Positions 33,200-46,753 are shown, counted from the stretch's first letter. The stretch is DNA of 64,000 nt from Prostheceraeus crozeri (GCA_907163375.1 CAJQUW010005574.1:364882-428881), one strand, 5' to 3'. The notes: generated by a model not told the origin, from the sequence alone. Made by a program: numbers and translations.

Positions 33200-35136
33200 T
33201 CAAGGTCAAAAGTTTGAATAGACCCTGTGCCATGAATATGGTTTAAGTTGTGAAGCCAGGGTAAGCCAGATGTTCGGTTGTGAAAAACGCAAGTTACGAC
33301 GGATTTCGCTTACCACCGGTAAGCATGGACACGTTCATGCAATTATTGCATTAAAAACCAAATTTACATACCTTCCGAGACTTTACGAAGTTCAAAAATC
33401 TATAGATCGCAATCAGGGAAGTGATTTACACAAAATTGACATAAAATGTAAGTTGTTGGTCGCAAAACCCAACCCTACATGTAATTTGAGTTTGTGTGAG
33501 CAAGAAAATCGCGAGATTCATTTGTTTAGAAATAATGGATTGTCTAGCTTTCTTTATACCTTTTGTATCCAACTAATTTCACGTCTGTTTTGATATTTAT
33601 AATCAAGTGAATACCCAATGTCATGTCGACAATTCACAAGCAATGGCATAAGCTTATGGATGAAAATTTATTCAATAAAAAGTAAACTTGACAGAGACAG
33701 CTTCATCTCAAAATTTGTAATACACAAATTTTTAAATTATAAGAATATCTGAATGTCATTACAGCCTATTCGAAGAAGTGATATCTAAACCAAAATTGGC
33801 TTCTTTGATTGGTGTGTAGTTGATTCATTTCACACAGATATGCTTGTTATAACTAGTATGTCTTCCACAACAACAAAGTACATCTGGTTTTCAGAAAAAA
33901 CGCCTCTTGTGAAAACAATCATACACGCTTCAATTGGACTCACCACCCTTCATCAGTGTGCGAATTAGAGAACAATAAATAAATCTACAATAATTATATA
34001 CAACATTCAATAAAGAAAAGTGAAAAGCCACCCAAAATCGTCGTGACAACAATTGAATAAAAATTTTCCTTGAATAGAAATCCTAAAATTTATATCACTC
34101 AATTCGATAAGGGTAATGGCACCATCATATCTAATAAAACTAGGGGCCTATGAATGTGAGAGAAGATCATAGTTACCACTCGAGAAAATCACAAAAAGAG
34201 CGCAGGAAAAGAAAAATAGCGCAGCCACTCTAGACAGTCGATCAAGATAGAAAAAGTCGACATCTACCTAAAGTAAAGTTGGCTTATGCATACAGCTATG
34301 TAGGCGTGCACGTTATATTAAGTTATTAACATCAGCATAGATAACACCAAATAACCTCCAAACAACACACTCACTTAAAACGTACGCACTCAATTTCAGA
34401 CACTTGTGTACAAACTTCCCTGACATGTTGAAAAGTATTAAAAATTGTTAAAAAATTAAATATCTATTAGATGATAAAAATGACAATCTGAATAACCATT
34501 GAGAAAACAATAACTTCAAATCTAATTTAGAGAAACAACATTCTTTCAGTATAATTGTGTCATTAAAGCGTTCATGATATCAAGAAGTCAGCTGTCTATG
34601 GATCATGCTACTCATCAGTTTGAGTAGGTCTACTCGAACGTTGACGGGATGAGCATCACCTAGGCAACTTCAGCTTGCGCTTATCCATTTCCGTTGCTGT
34701 TTTATCCATAAATTTGGTCTCTTACATTAACTGAATTTAGTTGCGAATTTTCGTGGAGTTGTTCGCTACATGCTTTCATACTTTAAATTTCTCTTACTGT
34801 AAGCATTGCTGTGCAGTAGCGTCAGCCATCTACGAGTTTCGACAGAAGCGGATGATGCTCCTTGCTTAATACCATCCAATATCCGTGAACATCAGTGAAT
34901 GTATCATCAGACTGCTTTTGATCTGTCATCAGCTTACGCCAATCGACATTGAACTCGTCAATAGCCTAGTTTTTGAATCCAAAAATATCATCGCACAGAG
35001 AAGTCGATTGTCTGGCGGAAGATAGTGGAGAAATCTATCGGTCAACCTTTAGAATTTCCTGACTTTGCAGCAAAATCGAGCCGTCTGGTATAAACTGAGA
35101 TTTTTAGATACCTACGAGCTTTGTCTCCAATGATAA
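33200..35136. other. Long stretch without a supported gene
   Basis: The open frame at 33270-33593 includes ISLTTGKHGHVHAIIALK, which echoes the eIF5A hypusine loop (TGKHGHAKVH) but is otherwise unlike that protein. No other domain was found in about 1.9 kb. Confidence 0.35.
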
Positions 35137-35138
35137 TA

Positions 35139-35840
35139 GTCCGGCAGCTAGAACGAGTTTCTGCAGGGAATAAGCCCGAAAGTGATACCTTCACAGAATG
35201 ATGTACATCCTATGGCTACTGCGAATCTGCACCTCTGCAGAGTTCTACCTGGTTCCTCTTCTTGTCAGACGATCAAAGAAAAACACCTGTTAATCCAATG
35301 GCATGCAGATAATAGTTTTTGGCGAAAATGATTTTTTTATGTTTTGTCTGATTAAGCGAAAAGTAGACTAAGCCCAAAGTTGCAATTTTTGACATGGAGG
35401 AATCATTTCCTATCATGTCCATACATCCCTGTCTATGAAGAAATGTCCCCGTCTATGAAGAAAAACACATTCATATTTAGCAAGTCTCCTAGTGTTAGCA
35501 ATTCAATCCACATTTGACCACATTCTCGCATGCATTGCCGATCAAAAACATGGTAGCAACACATGCACCGTAGGATATGACGTGAAGACATCACACGTCA
35601 AAAGCTAGGTCTCTAGACTAAGTATTCTTAAATTAGTCAGCAAAAACATAGAAAATTTATTTCAAGCCAAATACTGCAAATTGCGTTCGATTGGATGTGT
35701 TTTCTTTCATTGCGTCTTACAAGAAGAGGAGCCAAGTAGAACTCGATAGATGCGCAGATTCGTAGTAGCCATAAGGAATGAATCATTATATGAAAGTCTC
35801 ATCTTCGGCCTTGCAGAAACTCGTTCGGGCTGCCAGACTG
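35139..35840. mobile_element. TA-flanked MITE, second copy
   Basis: The left tip GTCCGGCAGCTAGAACGAG and the complement of the right tip (GTCTGGCAGCCCGAACGAG) pair well, continuing into AGTTTCTGCAGGG. TA lies on both sides. The body matches 26311-26960 block for block (CTCTTCTTGTCAGAC, AAACACCTGTTAATCCAATG) but with considerable divergence and indels, so it is an older insertion than the duplication. Confidence 0.8.
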
Positions 35841-35841
35841 T

Positions 35842-37705
35842 AAGCTGATGCTCGGAGAGCTGATTATATTTCTTCTCATAATCTAGGGAATTCAGCTTGC
35901 TTTCTTGGGATTCCATTGAGAAGTTCATTGGCATCTCTTTATCTATATAATGCCTCCTTGATACGGATAGCTCGGGGGCTCCTTGATGAAAGCTTCAAAA
36001 AATTTATCCAATCCTGACCATTACTCATTGATTTGTTCATCGAAAACATTTGGAAACAAATTCGCATGGAAGAAGTTTCAAGGGATCGTTATTATGCTTT
36101 TCAGTTTGTTGTCAGACTAATCACATTATAGTTACCGAATTAGATGCACAGTTGGTCATATTACAATTTCTCAATTACACTGTCCCGAACTCAAAAAATG
36201 AATACCATCCATTCACAATTACATACGGTGAATTCAGTTGAAACAATAATGCTAACCTGTTTGCAGGTGAAACATAAGTTATTTAACTTGCAAACTAATC
36301 TCACTGCTACTTAACTCAACAATCTGCAGACATAGATTTGGAAACTGTAAACAAATGAATAAATAAAGAACTCGTGTGCAACAATAGGCTTTTATGTTAG
36401 AGACATCACTTTTATCATTTTTAGCCTCTGCATCACTTAATAAGAGCGCAATAACGCAGAAAACATCGAAATAGCGCAGGAATGGCAACTATGGAGAAGG
36501 TGTCATTTAGAGAGAAGATGTCAAACTTTTCCAGAAAGTAGCGCTGAAGAAGAAGAAAACCGAAGCTCGGATATGTCTCCCAATGCCTTCAAAGGAAAGT
36601 CTCAACAAGTTTCTTTAAGAGCAAAATGCCACCAAGTCTTAGTGAACGTCGAAAGTAAGCTTCGCCCTTGTCATCTGAAAGTACTTAGAAGAAATGTGGA
36701 AGATGCCGATAAAGAAATTCAATCAATCCCCGAAATGGTCAGAAAAGAAACAGAACGTCATCACTGCTGTCTCACAGCTAATGAAAATATTTCTGAACAT
36801 AAAATACGTCATGAAATTGTTAAGACAAAGCATTCCAAATATATTGAGTTGCATCCTCAGATGAAAAACGGGAACAGACCTGAATAGCTGCTATTTCATC
36901 CAATATCAGGGATCGTCAGCAAGCCTAGTTCATACCTCTCAACATCAGCACAACTCCCTATTTAAAGTTGCAGCTATGCCCGGGTCAATTTTAGATTTTC
37001 AATTAGCAAGTTAGTGAAAGTTCGACGGGCATTCATTAAATATCACTTTAAACACACTAGTGGCAAATCGCCTAAGTTAGTGCGACTCAATATTTAATAA
37101 TGTTATTTACATTGTGTTTGCAAAATGCAGCATTTGTTTATTATTGCGATTTCGAATCGGATCGGATCCGAATTAATAACTGGAAGGCTAAGAAGTAAGT
37201 AACATAACATGACAAAGATGACCAATATGGAAAAGAAATGAAGCTACCACTGCAAAATTAACGATAGCAAAGTCTCTTTCTGTACGCAAAAGTCCGGCTT
37301 CCACCTAGTTGGCTTGCGCTTCTTATCTTCAAAGAGTGACTGGTTGTGAATCTTCAAAGAACTCTGAAGGAATGCTGAGCCTCGTCATAAGTGGCATGAC
37401 ACTCCTGTAGATGTCTTGTTATCGCACTCGGGGCTGCTTCTTCGACCGCGGAGACTGTCTTGACTGCTTCTTCAACCAAATTGGCAAGTTCTAACGAATA
37501 CGATCAGATAATCGTCTCCCTGTCCTGCCTTTGTATCTACTTCCGCAAATACAAGTATCCGTAGCTATCATTGTACTGAGACTGTTCAGGGATAGGATTT
37601 TTCGAAGAACGGACAGGCACCCGGCAAGTAGAAAAGATAAGCCTCAGCCGTGCTGCGCCGTATTTACCAAGTATGCGCGTGAGCTCACTTCTTCTTCTTT
37701 CGGGT
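35842..37705. other. No gene recognised; one 104-codon open frame
   Basis: The open frame at 36573-36887 (starts MSPNAFKGKSQQVSLRAK) is charged and helical but has no known domain, signal or splice context. The rest shows nothing supportable. Confidence 0.35.
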
Positions 37706-37712
37706 TTTCCGA

Positions 37713-38508
37713 TCAGGGGCCGCCACAGCGGATTAGTTCCTTCCACCTCGCTCTATCCTTCGCGTCTTCCTCTTTTCCTCCGATCACTTTCAAGTCGTCT
37801 GACACCACATCCATGTATCTTAGGCTCGGTCTCCCTCGTCTTCTTTTGCCTGGTAGATTCATCTTCAGCATTCGTCTTCCAATGTATTCCTCCTCTCTCC
37901 TCTTCACATGTCCGTACCACCTGAGTCTAGCCTCTCGCATCTTATCCTCAAACCTTCCAACATGAGCAGTTCCTCTGATGTAATCATTCTTAATCCTGTC
38001 CATTCTAGTCACCCCAAAAGACATTCTAAGCATCTTCAACTGTGGTACTTCCATTTCGGCTACTTGTCTCTTTGCTAATAGTACCGTTTCAAGTCCATAC
38101 ATCATGGCAGGTCTCACTATCGTCTTGAAAATCTTTTTTTCACTTTCGCAGATAATCTCTTGTCACACATGACTCCGGAAATTCTTCTGCATCCGCACCA
38201 TCCGCTTGTACTCGTTTTTTCACCTCTTTGTCACATTTACGATTGCTTTGGACAGTTGACCCAAGATGCTTAAAAGTGTCCACCTTCCCTATTTCTGTTT
38301 CTTGCAATTTCATTTTCTCATCACCCTCTTCGCTGTTGATACACATGCGCTCGGTTTTCTTTCTGCTGACTTTCATTCCTCTTCGCTCCAATGCAATTAT
38401 CCACAACTCCAATTTCTCTTCCGCTTTTTCTCGGGTGTCACTACATAAAACGCGCGCGTGAGCTAACGACGTGCGAAATTCTCGTTGCGTTGACCAGTGA
38501 AAGTGCAT
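37713..38508 (-). pseudogene. RTE-type LINE reverse transcriptase, C-terminal part
   Basis: The complement encodes CSDTREKAEEKLELWIIALE and RRGMKVSRKKTERMCI, then VDTFKHLGSTVQSNRKCD, then in a second frame RPAMMYGLETVLLAKRQVAE, KMLRMSFGVTRMDRIKNDYI, LRWYGHVKRREEEYIGRRML and KRRRGRPSLRYMDVVSDDLK. This order (thumb, GLETW-like block, RW.GHV, G.RRRGRP) is typical of RTE-clade LINEs. A frame change falls near 38130. The (F/Y)xDD block is missing and the 5' part is truncated at about 38510. Confidence 0.85.
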
Positions 38509-39054
38509 AACATCAACGAAAAATTAATTTGATGCCAAATAATTTGGTTACTTAAAGGGGAAGACTCAAGCTGGATGATCATTTAAGTTTCAAATCACAA
38601 TTAGAATACAGCAATTTACGTCAATGAACAGTTCAAGACAAAGTCATAGGAAATAGTGTTGAGAGAGATTCATTGAAGCATGCAGCTCGAATTGACGCTG
38701 CCTTCTGCAAGTAGTTGCAAATTCAACATCATTATTGACCACTTCCGCAGCATTACCAGGCACGGCGGAACCGGGGGCACGTGCCCCCATACAAAATAAC
38801 AACTTTTCATGCCTCTCTCTCACAATTTAATTGATGTTCAAAATTTTCAGGCATCTCATTCATTTGACAGAGTCAAAGATTGCCGATGAGTTGCCAAGTT
38901 TTCATTTTCCACTTTTATCTGTTAAGCACAATCCCATTCAAGTGAAAGTAATGCCGCAAAGCGTGTGATAGAGGTGATGCTTGATAGGCAATGCACAAAG
39001 TAAACAAATAAAAACAGAATTATCTCATTTGTTTATGATAACGGATATGTCTAC

Positions 39055-39804
39055 CGGGGATGCGGAGTGGGAGGCGGAGTTGGAGTCCTATCATTTTTGC
39101 TGGAGTATGAATCGGAGTCCTATCAAATGATAGGACTCCGGACTACGGCCTATAACTAGACCTGAAGTATAATACCAACAAATTAATTACCCAATGCATA
39201 TAGCTGTCACTGTTTTGACGTCAACTTTCTCCGTCAAACAAAAGTACAGATAAACTGCTGTATGCAAGTCTTGCAATAGTTGAGGGAATGAACCGTGATA
39301 GTGAAAAAAGGATTGTCTTTTCACTCGGTGATTTAGTAGAGAAGACAAGCCTTCCTAGCCTCGATCACACATACGCACCAAAGATCACATCAGAGACAAA
39401 AATGAAATACTAGTTTGCTTGAGAACATTACCTCTTACCCTCACGTTAATCGTGTGTGATGGCTCTTCCAAAGCGCGTATAAAAATCAAAAGTGTACTCA
39501 TATTTTTTGGAGAAGGATGGGGATTTTCCCGCATGTCAGAGACCGGAGAAAATCCGTGTGAAGCACACATCAACAAGATGGGAGGAGCCGATTCGCGTGC
39601 ATCCAACTTAAAGCGACATTTGATAAACTTCCATCGAAAATGATTGATAATTGATACAACAATGATTACTAAAAATGGGTTCATGCAAGCCTATAATGAT
39701 TTATGATGGAGGCTACCAGTTTTTTTAAAAAACTGGACTTTATATACATGTACTTACCACCCGGAGTCGGATTCCTATCAAAATGATAGGACTCCGCATC
39801 CCTA
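39055..39804. mobile_element. hAT element with perfect 8-bp target duplication
   Basis: The left tip CGGGGATGCGGAGT and the complement of the right tip (TAGGGATGCGGAGTCC) are the familiar hAT CAGGGATGCGGAGTCC ends. Both carry mirrored GGAGTCCTATCA blocks. The 8 bp ATGTCTAC flank both sides (39047-39054 and 39805-39812). An internal remnant encodes a BED-like finger. Confidence 0.92.
39495..39643 (+). pseudogene. BED zinc-finger remnant inside hAT element
   Basis: The plus strand encodes KSVLIFFGEGWGF, then SETGENPCEAHINKMGG and ADSRASNLKRHLINFHRK followed by a stop. The NLKRHL...H end and preceding Cys are those of BED fingers, but the second Cys of the C-x2-C pair is replaced (CEAH), so the finger cannot fold normally. 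The rest of the transposase is deleted. Confidence 0.65.
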
Positions 39805-40860
39805 ATGTCTACGCGTCTACGACATGCCAAGCGACTGACTGTGAATTATCTACCTACTGAGAGATAACTCAAAAAAATGTTGTGATGCAATTTACAGCGA
39901 TTGTTTTCGTAGCAAGTTAAGTGTAATTTTATCACCTCTTTATCAGTTTTAAGGGACTTACAGTATTAAAAGTCCATTATTGCCCTAGGAAAACCATGTC
40001 ACTAGCATCAGGTGTATCTCAAAGCTTTGAGCTGGTCCCTTCAATCAGTATTGCACGTATATTGGGTCTTCAGTTTGACCGTATGGAGGGTCCCTTCTTA
40101 AGTATAAAGAGCCCTGTGTTGGGCATTGATATTTCTTCCACCTTTACCTCTAAATGACCGACCGATTGACTCAAATACAATACACACATTAAAGCGAGTT
40201 TCACCGATTTTATAGTAATCAGCTTTCAGTCCAGCGAAGACTAAAGATTGAGATGAGAAGCCGATTGTCACAGAAAAGATACAACATTTTGCCTCTACTA
40301 AACATCCACAAACAAAGAACAGACAATCTCAACTCAACAGACATCATGAAATAATTCATTCAAAACCAACCACGACGACTATTCTTTTGGGAAATTTTGA
40401 ATGAATATATTTTGATTGGGATGAACTACTCGCATACTACTACTATGAACTACTCGTATATTCAATAGCAGTTTCAACTTTCATGACATTGTGCTTTTAT
40501 TTGAGTATGGCTCAGCTTCGAAGTCGGAATCTACATGTTTGATAAATGAAAGCTCAATAATTTTCAAGAAAACATCTAATTGATTTAATTGTGCGGAATA
40601 TTCAGATGGCTGCACCTAACGTGCTTGAATATACTTATAAACTTTGCGATTAATTTGATTAATGAATAACTCAGAGACTTTGGGAAATTCCTGAAAAATG
40701 ATGCCGCTTCTTAAAGCTCATACAACTGACACGCTCCTGATATGGCACATGACATAAATCTTAGAATATATTCCGTTGTTGCACTGTAACTATGGTCGAA
40801 AATCTCAGGCATAAAAAGTGCCCTTCTGATTTGGTGCCCCTGTCCCTGTCAACGTCTTCT

Positions 40861-43800
40861 GCGTCCGTGAGCATGCGTCCTTAAATACAACACAATGAAA
40901 ATCACTGCTAATGCGATGACATCTCTTCAAAAACCAAATATCTACAACTTGGAGTGCATCTCGCAAACGTTTTCAAGAAGATTCTGCACGTGATTGGACA
41001 GAAAGCAGCAAAAATTTAGTCTAATGCATCAGTGACCATGCTGACAGTGGTCCTGCAACACTCTTGCAAGTCTTGATGTGTTGTGGTCTTGGTTGCGGTG
41101 GATGTAGGAGTTCTCTATGAACCAGAAAAGGGACAAGGTTGGGTCAAACTTGGGTTTTCTATTAAGAAAAGAAGTTCGGTATGAGGAAATATGAAAGTGA
41201 TTATCGCAAAAGAGAAAACGTTGCTGTCACGTTCACTGAAATCCTGAACTGTGGTCTCAATGATCGAAAAACAATTTGAAGTTTTGTGCACATGTCTAGA
41301 ACAGATATGACAGATTACATGATCAGACAGTTGTCTGCATAGTTTGAAAAAATTCTATTCGATTTTTTCTATCTGTGTAGAGTGCATACAGTACATTTAG
41401 CTAATTAAAGATAGGCACCAATGCACTCAATTTGTGACTTCAATACTTCATTCGATAACTTCAAAGATCAAATCAAAACCTTGAATCAAATTGATAAGCA
41501 GAATTTATTACATGCACTCAATTAAATGTCTTGTACAGATGTTACATAGTTGTAAAAAATTATCTGTATATCAAGGGGAATTAATTCCTGAACCTCTATT
41601 TTCTTACTCAGTCAAAATGAAGGTAAGTTCATGACAGTAATGAAGTATTCGTAGAACTAATTTCACAAGGCTTGAATCAAATCCTTGAAATTAGCCTTGG
41701 TTAATTAGCTTTGTAATTCGTGGTAGCTTCACAGGCTCATCAGTTTTAATATCCCAATCCAAAATTAATGTACACTGCAAAGTCCTGGCCACGAATGTCG
41801 CTACGAATTTGCCATGAAACACACAAAAGTGAGAAACATATACGTGAACCGCAACATTTTTTCGCGAGGGGAGGCCACAGTTCATTTGTTATTGATTGAT
41901 GATCATTATTATATTATTAAATCATATGATTATTATAATTGATCAACCCAAGCCTGTTTAGGGACAAAAGTGGGTATCTTCGTCTGTAATCAAATTTATC
42001 AAGATTTGCGTCCAATTCAAGGAATGCTGTTATACATGCATTTCATGTATTGTAGGTCTACTCACCACCGATGGAGCCAAGTTACCGTGTGATTTTGTAC
42101 ACACTAACCCTCTATACATCAGTGAACCATTACTTTTGTTTGGAGGCCAGGGTGATTGCGGTGCGTTGATGCTGCCGCTGCCTTCATGAATAGGGAATTG
42201 CAAAACTAATACATGCACATGAAATTTGGCAGAAAACATACATGTAGGGCTACATGTGATTCAAGCAAAGAAACTGTTGGCCAGTCATGAAAACATATTT
42301 TGTAGGAGACATAGTCATGAACAAAGGCAATTTTTTTAAAATTGGTAAGCGGCTCGGTGACAGAATTTGTGAGCAGGTTCCCAATTGGCTTCACAGCACA
42401 AACCGCTGTCGACCGCGCTCTAATCGGTCAGCATCTAGTGCCATCACTCGTCATCTTCAATTATGTTTTTGTGATATTGATGACGCACTGGATCGCTATA
42501 AGATTGTTTTCCGTCCTCGTAATTTCCAGCTATTATCCATCTGCGAGGCATTATGCATTAAACGGTTTGCAAACGATCTTTGTGTACAGAAAGATTTTTT
42601 GTTCACTATACGTCTGCCTTGGTGACTAACTCACTACTTGGTGACTACTGCACTAACATCGTCATGCTGCTAATTTGTTAATCACTTCCGTGTTCAACAT
42701 GAAATAGAACGTACGAAAGCGCTCGTTGATGAATTTGGTGTTTTGTCTATTTATAAATTACTTAAATGTGCATGCAAGCCATGACTTGTAACTTGTAATC
42801 TTTCTATGTTGCATGCGAATAATCTGGCTTAAAGGTGAGAAAACGTTTCTAGTAGCGGGCTGCATCATGGATCTGATTAGCTTTGTGGTAAACTAATTTT
42901 GCAGCAAGCTACTATAGAAATCAGAATCCTTGAAATGATAATATTGTGAGGAGTTGTCCTCTGCAACTTTTTAATAAAATTTTGAAAACCAAAAGAAGAT
43001 GCTTAATGTGCTGTTTTCGAAAGCGATACCTAACTAAAATTTTAAACCGTGTTTTTTTACAATTTACAAAATATTCTGTTCTAATTGAAATACATGCCTT
43101 GTGGCTTTTCCACAAATTTGCCACAAGGATAAAAAAAATTCAACCATGCACAGAAATTGTACCCACAAGCCTGTTCCGGGTCAAGATTTCGGAAAGCTCA
43201 AATACTTGCTTTAATCCGTGGAAAATATTGCAAAAGTACTGGCAGTCTTTTATCAAAGGGAATCTGTTGATCCATCACGATATCTGTTTTTAAAGCATTT
43301 TACAAAATTTAGGTAAATGCACAATTAATTGGAAATACATTGATGAAAAATTTATAATATATGCGATGCGTCAAGGTTGAAACCGGCCGGTCGGGGTTGA
43401 CAACGTGCAACGTCAATCAAAATTGACCGCATGCCGTTAACTTCAGACAATGCTCTACCATCCATTATCAAGTGTCTAGGCAGCAGGCGCAACTGGCATT
43501 ACATGAATTCTGGTTACATTGATCACTACATTTGTACGGCATACCGGTACATTACATGATTACTGGTTTCATTGAATTCCAATCATTCATTTCAACTCCC
43601 AAGATTCATTATTTACATAAACTATCCCATGTAATGAAAATATTCGAGATATGAAATGATCTTTTAATAGATAGGCTAGTGAATGCACAATTCATTCAAA
43701 ATTCACTCGGTTGACCAAACGACGGGAGATCATAGTCATTAAAGCACCATAGCAAAGCTCAAACTCCTTTCTTTTGAAGTCGATTTCTATTAGCGCAGAA

Positions 43801-45175
43801 AATAAGCAGAATTTGACGGCATTTCGGCGTCCCGCGCTTTCAAAGGTAGATAAATACAAGGTGGACATTAGAAGAAAGACGATCCTAATTTTTACTTTGC
43901 TGCTATAAAAATTCATATAGGCTAGAACATCTAAGGCTTCTGAAAATTTTATTTGAGATGAAGTTTAACTAGAGGCATAGTTAGTAATTTTTTGACTGTT
44001 TAAGAAGTAATTCGCAACCTCTATGTTATGCATGCGTATAGGTAGGTACTCTTCAAATATGTTGCATTCATTATGCATGCTCCTTACTATGCTAATAGTC
44101 ACCATAGGCCTAATAAAATTAACTGGACGCCAGTCATCATAATTCATGACTTGGCCGGTCGATTCCAACCGTGTGATGAGCAATTACAGAAGAAAGCGAA
44201 AAATAAGAAAATTGGTTCGACACTATGAAACACTGGTCACTTCATCCTATCCAACTAACTTTTCCCACGCTGATTAACTAAGTTATGTTCTGATTTGGTC
44301 AATGATTTATCTAGATGATATGCTCCTGAAGCTCTAAGTCCATCTCGAAAATCAGGTCGATTAGATGTATTGCTTTAAATGAAGCAAAAAAGTTGCAATT
44401 AAGCTGAAATTGTACTGCTAAGGTTATTCAAATGAAAGGATTTCACGTAGGTACCTCTCTTAAGAGGTTAATCTGCAGTTTTTCAAGATCTGATTAAATT
44501 TTGATGAATAGGTTATCACTAACAAATGATTCTCCAAATGTTTGTTGGTGAGAGAGGATCGAGGAGTTGGCTCTTATCATGGCACATCAGCAACACACTG
44601 CACCAATCACGAGACCAAAACTAGGTACCAAGCGTTTGCATGTATACTCTTTCAAGAGAATGCATTATGTCCCACTGCCTCAAAGAAAATTTAGAGTAAG
44701 AAGCTCAGTAAAATGGTAAAGATTCTTTGTATTTAATTAAATATTTGCTTCTTCCTTGTATATGGCATTACCCAACAAGTGATCTTCTACAGAAAATGAA
44801 AATAGATGATGTCAAGTTTGTTATGAGTGAAAAAATTAGCGAATCCTTTGCTTTGTAGAATCCCTGCCCAGGGAAGTAGCCGGAAAACAAATTTTTGCAG
44901 TTGTAAATGTTTCTTAAAAAACCCTGAGTTTCACTGGGCAATCATCAAGTCTGATGGTGTGTTTATTGTGCAAGCTTATTGCTGACATTTTGTCGATCCA
45001 TGAGTCAGAAGGAAATGAACAGATTCTCACATTCAAGAGCTTATAATAATGATAATTATAAATTAGATGATACCCACTTCAACATAAATAGATAGCATTT
45101 TCCTATCGCGATTCTCCTTTTTATCTAACAAGGTATTCTGAAAAAAGGGCGAAAATACAATGTTGACATGCAGGA
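40861..45175. other. Long stretch without a supported gene
   Basis: About 4.3 kb. At 41617-41627 ATGAAG is followed at once by GTAAGT, which could be a minimal first exon encoding Met-Lys, but no partner exon can be assigned. The hydrophobic frame at 42342-42629 (LVPSLVIFNYVFVILMTHW, then YALNGLQTIFVYRKIF) could be a membrane exon, yet its splice context is poor. Nothing else is supported. Confidence 0.35.
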
Positions 45176-45179
45176 CATT

Positions 45180-45760
45180 TATTGCCAAACAGATAAGACA
45201 CAAACGTAAAGTTAGTAGCGAATAGTACCTCCACCTCCGACGATCACTTGATCACAACAGATTGAACGGATAAACCGTTAAACCCAGCTTTGCGGTACAT
45301 CTTCCCATTCTTCCGACGGTGGGTATCAGCTGCGCCGCCGTAGTAATGATTCATCTTGTCAATGACCCACCCAGTTCATTTCAAACGTTCAATTGGTTTA
45401 GATATGGACTGAGACACGGCCATTCCATGTGCGCATATTCATCAGGGGCTTCCTGAAATTCTTCCACGAGAGTAGAACGATGGGGAGTAGCGTTGTCGAT
45501 TTAGAAAACAAAATCTCATCTGACTCGGGCTAAGCCAAAGGGGATGGCAACTGGACCAAAGATCTCGTCCATGCAGAATTTTCTATTGATCTTTCCGTCG
45601 ATTACTATCATCACATTCTTTGTGCACGCATGTGAACTGCGGTCTTCTTGATCCATCACTTGTGGACGTCCAGATCTTGGTCTATCTTTCACATCTCGGG
45701 TCTCAAAATAACGATTTACATGATCCCGTGCGGTGGAACTAATCCTGATGATTAACAAAG
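45180..45760 (-). pseudogene. Tc1/mariner transposase relic
   Basis: The complement encodes ARDHVNRYFETRDVKDRPRS with GRPQVMDQED (helix-turn-helix linker and GRPR hook). After an internal deletion it has NRKFCMDEIFGPVAIPFGLA, then IDNATPHRSTLVEEFQ (second catalytic Asp region) and HMEWPCLSPYLNQLNV, where SPDLNPIE is normal, so the catalytic Glu region is altered. Several in-frame stops interrupt it. A long-dead element unrelated in age to the 22646-24304 copy. Confidence 0.8.
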
Positions 45761-45764
45761 CAAT

Positions 45765-46750
45765 CCATCAGATGCCTATTGAAATCAGAGCACTTAAAAT
45801 CAAAAATCCTGAGAGTTGACTTTTAAGTTAATTGCGATCATTGTCCACAGTGGTTGCTTTAATTTGCTCTTCCAGCGGCAGTTATAGCTTGTGATATGAT
45901 CACGCTCAAGAAAGTGCTCTTATTGATAAGGCTATGTATTAAAGTGATAATAAACCATCAGATTGCTAATTTAACAAACTACATTACCTCTCCACACAGG
46001 TTGGCATGACACGGAGGATTTGTAAAATGCTATTATTCCTTCCGTTTTGGAATCACGATTAGTGAAAACCAAAATTTCTCCAAAAGTGTAAAAATTTGCA
46101 TATATCACATGTGATGCTGGGTCTCACTCAAGTTCATATGATAAAATCGAAACTGCATACACAAGGGGATTCAATTATTGCTGAGTTGCTACTCTACCTA
46201 ATATACTAACTCTATGTGGCCAGCTAAGTGGACCGATTCGAATTTTTCTCAAATTTTAGTTTCAAATCCAATCAAATCGAATCTCGAAGCTCCGAAGGTC
46301 CCTACCTCATCATCTTTTTAATTATGTTGTGAAAATGGCATGCTTTGCTGGGCATTGGGTCGCTTAGTCGTGATCTGAAGCTTCTCCTGAACGACATTAT
46401 TCAAAGACAATGTGAAAAAATTTGAGCAAATTATCTAAGTCATTCCAATTTGTAATCAAATTTGTAACGTTCATGCTGCGTACTTTTTATAGATGTCACG
46501 TTTTTCCCAAACGTCGCTTGGAAGGTTTTCTTTGAATATTGAACAATACCATATATTGACACAGATGGATTATGAAGAAATTTGAAAATATTTCAACGAC
46601 TTCTATCAATTCTCAAGAGGTAATCCTGCCATTCATGAGATGGATTTTCAGTGTAGTAGGTCACATTTATCCGCGGTGATAGCGAATACGATTTTACATT
46701 AACTACACTGTATACTGTAGAGTACAAAAGCTGGTTGACTTTGACTACGA
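45765..46750. other. No gene seen
   Basis: AT-rich with no splice-bounded open frame or element ends noticed. Confidence 0.4.
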
Positions 46751-46753
46751 AAC

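Larger units (their letters stand above)
38758..40860. mobile_element. Possible DNA element with GGGGGCACGTGCCCCC-type end
   Basis: The left block CACGGCGGAACCGGGGGCAC with CAACTTTTCATGCCT and the complement of the right block near 40800-40860 (GGGACAGGGGCACC ... CACTTTTTATGCCTGAG) look like diverged inverted ends. Similar GGCGGAACCGGGGG tips are known in animal DNA elements. No target duplication and no transposase; a hAT element is nested inside. Uncertain. Confidence 0.35.

Noticed and set aside
36573-36887. 104-codon charged frame
   Set aside because: No homology recognised and no splice or promoter context. Kept only as a note in the interval entry.
42342-42629. Hydrophobic 95-residue frame resembling a TLC-like or other membrane exon
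   Set aside because: No good acceptor, no conserved catalytic residue and no neighbouring exon. Hydrophobic frames are expected by chance in T-rich DNA.
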